The position numbers and the translations under genes are program-made. From the NCBI RefSeq assembly GCF_045291395.1, contig NZ_CP152342.1, positions 2,914,001 to 2,978,000 of the forward strand: 64,000 bases of DNA, in the 5' to 3' direction. This DNA comes from MR-S7 sp000400995. Lineage in GTDB: Bacteria > Pseudomonadota > Gammaproteobacteria > Burkholderiales > Burkholderiaceae_C. A model generated the notes under the pieces. That model was not told the DNA's origin. It was given only the letters and a program-made list of their open reading frames with translations, and did no database searches. This document shows positions 58,664-64,000 of this stretch, in pieces (the stretch's first letter is position 1; every line of letters starts with the position of its first letter).

Positions 58664-60172
58664 ATGCACACCCCCGCCGCCCCCTGCCACACCCCGTCTG
58701 CGGCCGCACCGGCCAGCCGGTGGCTGGTGCTGGGCATCGTGTCCGTCGCGCTGCTGCTCATCGTCATCGACATGACAGTGCTCTACACCGCCCTGCCGCG
58801 CCTCACGCACGACCTGGCCGCAGGCGCCTCGGCCAAGCTCTGGATCATCAACATCTACTCGCTCGTCGTCTCGGGGCTGCTGCTGGGCATGGGCACGCTG
58901 GGCGACCGGCTGGGCCACAAGCGCCTCTTCATGGCGGGGCTGGCCGTGTTCGGCGCCGCGTCGCTGGCGGCGGCTTTCGCGCCGGCCACCGGTGTGCTGA
59001 TCGCGGCGCGCGCCCTGCTGGGCGTGGGCGCGGCGATGATGATGCCGGCCACGCTGTCGCTGATCCGCCTGAGCTTCCACGACGAGCACGAGCGTGCGCT
59101 GGCCATCGGCATCTGGGCCTCGGTGGCCTCCGGCGGTGCGGCGTTCGGCCCCGTGGTGGGCGGCGTGCTGCTGGAACATTTCTGGTGGGGGTCGGTGTTC
59201 CTGATCAACGTGCCCATCGTGCTCGTCGCCCTGCCGCTGGCCTGGCGCTGCATTCCTGCCAGCGCCGGCCACGGCGCGCGGCCCTGGGACCTGGCCGGCT
59301 CGCTCCAGGTGATGGTGGGACTGGTGGCCTGCACCTTCGCCGTAAAAGAACTGGGCAAGCCCTCGCCCGACTGGCCGCTGGCCGCGCTGGCCCTGGCGGC
59401 GGGCGCGATCTTCCTGTGGGTCTTCGTGCGCCGCCAGCGCCGCAGCGCCCATCCGCTGCTGGATCTGGAGCTGTTCAGGCACCGGGGCTTCCGCATGGCC
59501 GTGGTGTCGGCCCTCGTGGCCTCCGCCGCACTGCTGGGCATGGAGCTGGTATTCACCCAGCGCCTGCAGCTCGTGCTGGGCCGCAGCCCTTTGGCCGCCG
59601 GCTGGGCGATGCTGCCGCTGCCGCTGGCGGCCTTCGTCGCCGGGCCGGTGGCAGGGCGGCTGCTGCCGCGCTGGGGCAGCGCGCGGCTGCTGGCTGTCGC
59701 CCTGCTGGCCTCGGGCCTGGGCATGGGCGGCTACCTGGCGCTGCACCAGGCCCCGGTCCTATGGCAGGCGTCGAGCCTGGCGCTGCTGGGCGCGGGCGTG
59801 GGCGCCGCGATGACGGCGGCCTCGGCCACGCTGCTGACGAGTGCGCCGCCCGACCGCGCGGGCATGGCCGCCTCGGTGGAAGAAGTCTCCTACGAGCTGG
59901 GCGGCGCGCTGGGCGTGACGGTGATGGGCAGCCTGCTCTCGGCCGTCTACACCCGCACGCTGGCGCTGCCCGATGCGGCGCTCCTGCCCCTGCAGGTGCG
60001 CGACGGCCTGGACGAGGCCCTGCGCGCCGCCGAAAGCCTGCCGCCGCCCGCGGCGCACGCGCTCACGCAGGCGGCCGGCGCGGCCTTCGACAAGGGCTTT
60101 GCCGCCGTGCTGCTGCTGGCCACCGGCCTGCTGCTCGCCACGGCGTGGGCCGTGTGGCGGCGCATGCGCTGA
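58664..60172 (+). CDS. MFS drug/cation exporter, DHA2 family (SmvA/QacA-like)
   Basis: A 502-residue, probably 14-helix transporter. The DHA2 landmarks are the helix-1 motif LLLIVIDMTVLYTALPRLTH (motif D1), GTLGDRLGHKRLFM (motif A) and GIWASVASGGAAFGPVVGGV (motif C). SmvA/QacA pumps expel quaternary ammonium and other lipophilic cations by proton antiport; the actual substrate here is unknown. The ATG at 58664 follows AGAGAAG. Under control of the divergent LysR regulator by position. Confidence 0.92.
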   Translation: MHTPAAPCHTPSAAAPASRWLVLGIVSVALLLIVIDMTVLYTALPRLTHDLAAGASAKLWIINIYSLVVSGLLLGMGTLGDRLGHKRLFMAGLAVFGAASLAAAFAPATGVLIAARALLGVGAAMMMPATLSLIRLSFHDEHERALAIGIWASVASGGAAFGPVVGGVLLEHFWWGSVFLINVPIVLVALPLAWRCIPASAGHGARPWDLAGSLQVMVGLVACTFAVKELGKPSPDWPLAALALAAGAIFLWVFVRRQRRSAHPLLDLELFRHRGFRMAVVSALVASAALLGMELVFTQRLQLVLGRSPLAAGWAMLPLPLAAFVAGPVAGRLLPRWGSARLLAVALLASGLGMGGYLALHQAPVLWQASSLALLGAGVGAAMTAASATLLTSAPPDRAGMAASVEEVSYELGGALGVTVMGSLLSAVYTRTLALPDAALLPLQVRDGLDEALRAAESLPPPAAHALTQAAGAAFDKGFAAVLLLATGLLLATAWAVWRRMR

Positions 60173-60251
60173 GCGCCCGGGGCCGCGATACCTTTGATAA
60201 TGTGGCCCCTCTCTCCCCGGCAGCCCCTGTGCGCGCCCAGTGAAGGCCAGA

Positions 60252-62933
60252 ATGACAGTGGACGAATCCAGCACCCTCCCCCTCCAGCCCCGCCCCCCGC
60301 CCGCCCAGGGGCCAGGCGGCGGCGCCCGCCGACTTCTCGCATCACACGCCGATGATGCAGCAGTACCTGTCCCTCAAGGCCCAGCACCCCGACACGCTGC
60401 TGCTCTACCGCATGGGCGACTTCTACGAGCTGTTCTACGCCGATGCAGAGAAGGCCGCGCGCCTGCTGGACATCACCCTCACGCAGCGCGGCCAGTCGGG
60501 CGGGCAGCCGGTGGTGATGGCGGGCGTGCCCTTCCATGCGCTGGAGAACTACCTGGGCCGGCTCATCAAAATGGGCGAGTCGGTCGCCATCGCCGAGCAG
60601 GTGGGCGAGGTCGGCGCGGCCAAGGGGCCGGTGGAGCGCAAGGTGGTGCGCGTGGTCACGCCCGGCACGCTGACCGACAGCGAACTGCTTTCGGACAAGA
60701 GCGAATCCATGCTGCTCGCCCTGCACCAGGGCGCGCGGGCGCGCTGCGGGCTGGCGTGGCTGTCCGTCACGCAGGGCGTGGTGCACCTGGCCGAGTGCGC
60801 GCACGACGAGGTGGGCGGCTGGCTGGCGCGCATCGCGCCCAGCGAGGTGCTCTACAGCGCGGGCGTCACCCAGCGCTTCGAGGAGCAGCTGACCGCGCTG
60901 CGCCAGGGCGGCCTGCTGGCCTGCCCCTGAGCCTGCGGCCCGACTGGCAATTCGACGGCGCCCTGGGCCAGCGCAAGCTGCTCGAACACCTGGGTGCGGC
61001 CAGCCTGCAGGCCTGGAACGCCGAGGGCCTGCAGCACGCGCACGCCGCCGCCGCCGCGCTGCTGCAGTACGCCGAGCACACGCAGGGCCGCGCCCTCACC
61101 CACTTGCACGGCGTGCGCGTGCAGCAGAGCGATGAACTCATCCACCTGCCCGCGGCCACGCGGCGCAACCTGGAGCTGGTCAAGACGCTGCGCGGCGAGG
61201 ACGCGCCCACGCTCTTTTCGCTGCTGGACACCTGCATGACCGGCATGGGCAGCCGCCTGCTCAAGACCTGGCTGCTGGAGCCCCGCCGCGACCGCGCGGA
61301 TGCGCGCCAGCGCCTGTCCGCCACCACCGCCCTGCGTGGCGCGGGCAGCGGCCAGGGGCCGTGGCAGGTGCTGCGCGGCGAGCTGCGCGGCGTGAGCGAC
61401 GTGGAGCGCATCACCGCCCGCATCGCCCTGCGCCAGGTGCGCCCGCGCGAGCTGGTGGCGCTGGGCCAGACGCTACGAAAAGCAGAGCTGCTCGCGCTTT
61501 CCACACAAGCGCCGGAGCCGTTTTTGGCTCAAATCTTCAGCGACCTGCACCCGCCCGTGGACTGCGCGGCCCTGCTGCGCGCCGCGCTGCTGGAAGAGCC
61601 CGCCGCGCTGGTGCGCGACGGCGGCGTGATCGCCCCCGGCTTCGACGCCGAGCTGGACGAACTGCGCGCCATCCAGACCAACTGCGACGACTTCCTGCTC
61701 GACCTGGAAACGCGCGAGAAGGCCCGCACCGGCATTCCCAACCTGCGCGTGCAGTTCAACAAGGTGCACGGCTTCTACATCGAGGTCACCAGCAGCCACG
61801 TGGACAAGGTGCCCCATGACTACCGCCGACGCCAGACGCTGAAGAACGCCGAGCGCTTCATCACGCCCGAACTCAAGACCTTCGAGGACAAGGCCCTGTC
61901 AGCCCAGGAGCGCGGCCTGGCGCGCGAGAAATGGCTCTACGAACAGGTGCTGGATCAGCTCCAGCAGCACGTGCCCCAGCTCACGCGCGTGGCCCAGGCG
62001 CTGGCCACGCTGGACGTGCTGTGCGCGCTGGCCGAGCGCTCGCTCACCTTGAACTGGTGCGCGCCACAGTTCGTGGGTGAGCCGTGCATCGACATCGAGG
62101 CCGGCCGCCACCCGGTGGTGGAAGCGCGGCTGCAGGAGACCTCCAGCGGCGCCTTCATCCCCAACCACACGCGGCTGAACGCCAACACGCGCATGCAGAT
62201 CATCACCGGCCCCAACATGGGCGGCAAATCGACCTACATGCGGCAGGTGGCGCTGATCGTGCTGCTGGCCAGCATGGGCAGCCACGTTCCCGCCGCCGCA
62301 TGCCGGCTGGGGCCCACCGACGCCATCCACACGCGCATCGGCGCGGCGGACGACCTGGCCAACGCGCAGTCCACCTTCATGCTGGAGATGACCGAGGCCG
62401 CGCAGATCCTGCACGGCGCCACGCCGCACAGCCTGGTGCTCATGGACGAGATCGGCCGCGGCACCAGCACCTTCGACGGCTTGGCCCTGGCCAGCGGCAT
62501 CGCCACCCACCTGCACGACCGCACCAAGGCCTTCACGCTGTTCGCCACGCACTACTTCGAGCTGACGGAGCTGTCGGCGCGCCACCAGCATGCCGTGAAC
62601 GTGCACGTGGGCGCGGCCGAGGCGGGCGCGGACATCGTCTTCCTGCACGAGATCCAGCCCGGTCCGGCCAGCCGCAGCTACGGCATCCAGGTGGCCAAGC
62701 TGGCGGGCGTGCCCGCCGCCGTGCTGAACCATGCGCGCCACACGCTGGCCGCGCTGGAGGAGCGCGCGGGCGAGGACGATCTGCAGGTGGACCTGTTCGC
62801 GCCGCCGCCCACGCCCGAGATGCAGGCCGCCAGCCCCGTGGAAACCGCCCTGGCGCAGATCAACCCCGACCAGCTGTCCCCGCGCGAGGCGCTGGACGCG
62901 CTCTACCAGCTCAAGCGGCTGTCCCCGGGCTGA
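60252..62933 (+). CDS. mutS: DNA mismatch repair protein MutS, disrupted by one certain and one probable frameshift
   Basis: MutS recognises mismatches and small loops. The N-terminal domain has the mismatch-reading motif F-Y-E in YRMGDFYELFYADAEKAARL. The ATPase has Walker A GPNMGGKSTYMRQ and Walker B LVLMDEIGRGTSTFDG. Translation from ATG 60352 stops at TGA 60928-60930, just after RQGGLLACP. One more C in the C4 run at 60924-60927 would give ACPLSLRPDWQFDGALGQRK and continue to 62933. Upstream, MTVDESSTLPLQPRPPPA (from 60252) and APADFSHHTPMMQQYL are in different frames, suggesting another shift near 60317-60325; this one is less sure. The start could be 60352. A repeat lies in frame within the core (61473-61533). 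As read, no functional MutS can be made. Confidence 0.88.
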   Translation: MTVDESSTLPLQPRPPPAQGPGGGARRLLASHADDAAVPVPQGPAPRHAAALPHGRLLRAVLRRCREGRAPAGHHPHAARPVGRAAGGDGGRALPCAGELPGPAHQNGRVGRHRRAGGRGRRGQGAGGAQGGARGHARHADRQRTAFGQERIHAARPAPGRAGALRAGVAVRHAGRGAPGRVRARRGGRLAGAHRAQRGALQRGRHPALRGAADRAAPGRPAGLPLSLRPDWQFDGALGQRKLLEHLGAASLQAWNAEGLQHAHAAAAALLQYAEHTQGRALTHLHGVRVQQSDELIHLPAATRRNLELVKTLRGEDAPTLFSLLDTCMTGMGSRLLKTWLLEPRRDRADARQRLSATTALRGAGSGQGPWQVLRGELRGVSDVERITARIALRQVRPRELVALGQTLRKAELLALSTQAPEPFLAQIFSDLHPPVDCAALLRAALLEEPAALVRDGGVIAPGFDAELDELRAIQTNCDDFLLDLETREKARTGIPNLRVQFNKVHGFYIEVTSSHVDKVPHDYRRRQTLKNAERFITPELKTFEDKALSAQERGLAREKWLYEQVLDQLQQHVPQLTRVAQALATLDVLCALAERSLTLNWCAPQFVGEPCIDIEAGRHPVVEARLQETSSGAFIPNHTRLNANTRMQIITGPNMGGKSTYMRQVALIVLLASMGSHVPAAACRLGPTDAIHTRIGAADDLANAQSTFMLEMTEAAQILHGATPHSLVLMDEIGRGTSTFDGLALASGIATHLHDRTKAFTLFATHYFELTELSARHQHAVNVHVGAAEAGADIVFLHEIQPGPASRSYGIQVAKLAGVPAAVLNHARHTLAALEERAGEDDLQVDLFAPPPTPEMQAASPVETALAQINPDQLSPREALDALYQLKRLSPG
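61473..61533. repeat. Palindromic repeat inside mutS, copy 13
   Basis: CTACGAAAAGCAGAGCTGCT, CGCGCTTTCCACACAAGCGC, CGGAGCCGTTTTTGGCTCAA. It has arms GCGCTT and AAGCGC, the CGGAGCCGTTTT flank and the A-rich other flank. It contributes about 20 codons (RKAELLALSTQAPEPFLAQI) to the lever-domain region. Confidence 0.7.
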
Positions 62934-62954
62934 GCGCCCGCGGCGCGGGCCCGG

Positions 62955-63647
62955 TCAGCGGTGGAAGTCGATCTGGAAAGCGCCTTCCGCCACGAAGGTC
63001 ACGTGGTGGGGCACCTGGGGCTCCACCACCAGCTGCTCCCCTGCATCCAGCAGGAGGGTGCGCGGCGGCTGGGCATCGAGGGTGAACACTAGCGCGCCGC
63101 TGTGCACGCGCAACAGCCCCCACGTGCCCGCCTTGATGGAGTGCGCGGCCTTGAACGCGGCCGGCAGGTTCGCCGGGGTGAAGACCGGCGAGCGCTTGTA
63201 GCTCGACAGCCCCGCGGGCATGTCGCGCAGCCAGGCGCTGGCGGGGTTGTGCTTCTGGTAGTTCTGCCACAGCGTGGAGGCCATGCGCCGGGCCATGGCG
63301 TCCACGGTGTCCTTGAGCGCGGGCACCTGCAGCTCGCCGGTGGTGCAGTGGAACAGCTCCAGCCAGCGCTCGAAATGCGCCCAGCCCAGGCCCGGCAGCC
63401 GGGCATGCTTGGGCATGGGGCTGCCGTCGAAGCCTTCCTTCTTCAGCACCAGCCACAGCCAGAAGTCCACGAGCGTTTCCAGGTGGGCGTCCCAGTCATC
63501 GACGTGCGACTCGAAGAGCGGCGCCAGCAGCGGGTCCTGGCGCACACGGGCGTAGAAGGTGTGCACCAGGCGCCGCAGATCGGCCTCGGTGACGGCGGCG
63601 GGGGAAGTGGCGGCAGAGGCTGTGGGTGAAGCGGTGGGTGAATGCAT
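62955..63647 (-). CDS. Group III truncated haemoglobin fused to a DUF1971 (TehB/YeaR-like) domain
   Basis: A 230-residue two-domain cytoplasmic protein. Residues about 18-140 are a group III truncated globin (VTEADLRRLVHTFYARVRQD, LAPLFESHV, LETLVDFWLWLVL; proximal His region HFERWLELF). Residues about 145-230 are a small cupin-like DUF1971 domain (SSYKRSPVFTPANLPAAFKA; GTWGLLRVHSGALVFTLDAQ; VVEPQVPHHV). In E. coli the DUF1971 protein YeaR is induced by nitrate and nitric oxide, and the fusion strongly suggests nitric-oxide or nitrite handling. The ATG at 63647 begins a Thr/Ser/Ala-rich leader. An Fnr/Dnr-type box lies about 50 bp upstream, and a Crp/Fnr gene precedes it. Confidence 0.92.
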   Translation of the reverse strand: MHSPTASPTASAATSPAAVTEADLRRLVHTFYARVRQDPLLAPLFESHVDDWDAHLETLVDFWLWLVLKKEGFDGSPMPKHARLPGLGWAHFERWLELFHCTTGELQVPALKDTVDAMARRMASTLWQNYQKHNPASAWLRDMPAGLSSYKRSPVFTPANLPAAFKAAHSIKAGTWGLLRVHSGALVFTLDAQPPRTLLLDAGEQLVVEPQVPHHVTFVAEGAFQIDFHR

Positions 63648-63696
63648 GGCGGCGGTCCTGTCCGCGCATTCTCGGCAGCCGCCGCGCAGCGGCCCA

Positions 63697-63710
63697 ATGA
63701 CAAAGGTCAA
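63697..63710 (-). promoter_or_regulatory. Fnr/Dnr-type binding site upstream of the globin fusion
   Basis: On the minus strand it reads TTGAC-CTTT-GTCAT, a dyad with a perfect TGAC-N4-GTCA core. It is close to the TTGAC-N4-GTCAA sites of the nitric-oxide-responsive Crp/Fnr proteins (Dnr/NnrR). It is centred about 56 bp before the globin start. Confidence 0.6.
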
Positions 63711-63716
63711 GCCGTT

Positions 63717-64000
63717 TCAGAACGCACGCACGGCGCCGTGCGTCAACTGCTGCAGATAGCAGCGGTCGTTGATCGCCCACTCCCGCCCGCGCCCGGCCAC
63801 ATAGCCGCGCGCCTGCCAGTCGGACAGCAGCCGGTTCAGCGTCTCCGCGCGCACGCCCAACCGTGAGGCCAGCTGGCGCTGGCTCAGCGGCAGTTGCAGG
63901 GTGCGGCCCTGCTGGTCGCTCAGCCGCAGCAGGTAGAGCGCCAGCCGCTGCGGCGCGGAGCTGGCGGTGAGCCACTCCACCTCGTTGACGCGCTGGTAGA
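63717..64000 (-). CDS. Crp/Fnr-family regulator, C-terminal part (runs off the window)
   Basis: The last 94 residues or so of a Crp/Fnr protein: the dimer-helix end (YQRVNEVEWLTASSAPQRLA), then a helix-turn-helix domain (LQLPLSQRQLASRLGVRAET, LNRLLSDWQARGYV). It continues past 64000. The HTH sequence resembles Dnr/NnrR-type regulators, fitting the TTGAC-type box and the globin gene 70 bp downstream. The sensor half is not visible, so haem binding cannot be judged. Confidence 0.85.
   Translation of the reverse strand, partial: YQRVNEVEWLTASSAPQRLALYLLRLSDQQGRTLQLPLSQRQLASRLGVRAETLNRLLSDWQARGYVAGRGREWAINDRCYLQQLTHGAVRAF

Noticed and set aside
1628..63000. CRISPR array
   Set aside because: The many similar palindromes are dispersed, in both orientations and not regularly spaced; no cas genes are present.
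1..64000. tRNA, rRNA, insertion sequence, prophage or plasmid functions
   Set aside because: No cloverleaf with a CCA-type end, rRNA block, transposase, integrase or replication gene was recognised on either strand.

Overview
The window is about 70% G+C with dense, short-gapped genes. It carries many copies of a dispersed palindromic repeat (core CAGCGCTT-N5-AAGCGCTG followed by GCAGCTAT) that I recognise from Comamonadaceae. Together with Bug-type solute receptors, a GntR-led malonate operon, the small Trp-rich protein, NnrS/DUF2249 and the rpsU-yqeY pair, this points to a betaproteobacterium of the Acidovorax/Alicycliphilus/Comamonas group. No tRNA, rRNA, CRISPR array, prophage or insertion sequence was seen; this looks like chromosome.

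Layout: (1) 1-1.7 kb, a truncated amidohydrolase divergent from a LysR regulator. (2) 1.67-7.5 kb, a malonate operon on the minus strand: matR-like GntR, malonyl-CoA decarboxylase, Bug receptor, crotonase-family protein, malonyl-CoA synthetase. (3) 7.7-11.7 kb, lgt, a bacterioferritin lacking the haem methionine, an MFS gene with no stop of its own, a frameshifted AraC regulator and the remnant of a TonB-dependent receptor. (4) 11.7-16.7 kb, thioesterase, SDR and two different dihydroxy-acid dehydratase genes back to back, one frameshifted. (5) 16.7-20.9 kb, small Trp-rich protein, cytochrome c, LapA-like protein, acs and a UPF0114 protein. (6) 20.9-25 kb, a proVWX glycine-betaine operon behind a strong promoter and an approximately 420-nt leader. 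(7) 25.1-31.6 kb, two paralogous two-component systems flanking a Crp/Fnr regulator, a dioxygenase-like lipoprotein and a Pro-rich exported protein. (8) 31.7-38.3 kb, topoisomerase IB, fumC, an MHYT-GGDEF-EAL protein and a class I fumarase. (9) 38.4-45.2 kb, ankyrin protein, murI, ybiB-cobA, TetR/acyl-CoA dehydrogenase and a flavoprotein. (10) 45.3-50.8 kb, GH5-CBM2 cellulase, NsrR-box/nnrS/DUF2249, ArsR regulator, two small dimeric-barrel proteins, rpsU, yqeY. (11) 50.9-56.9 kb, a hydroxyacid catabolic cluster with two LysR regulators and a tartrate/malate dehydrogenase. (12) 57-64 kb, Gly-rich membrane protein, LysR/MFS pair, a disrupted mutS, a globin-DUF1971 fusion and the end of a Crp/Fnr regulator.

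Two themes cross the window. First, at least six genes (araC-like, ilvD, proV, a sensor kinase, a response regulator, mutS) carry one- or two-base indels, mostly in G or C runs or a CG repeat. The disrupted mutS makes a natural mutator a serious alternative to assembly error. Second, the palindromic repeat has entered coding sequences in frame (crotonase, murI, flavoprotein, mutS) and supplies the stop codon or terminator region of others. Nitric-oxide and iron physiology recur: an NsrR-like box before nnrS, an Fnr/Dnr-like box before the globin fusion, a Fur-like box between fumC and a c-di-GMP protein, a bacterioferritin and a dead TonB receptor.
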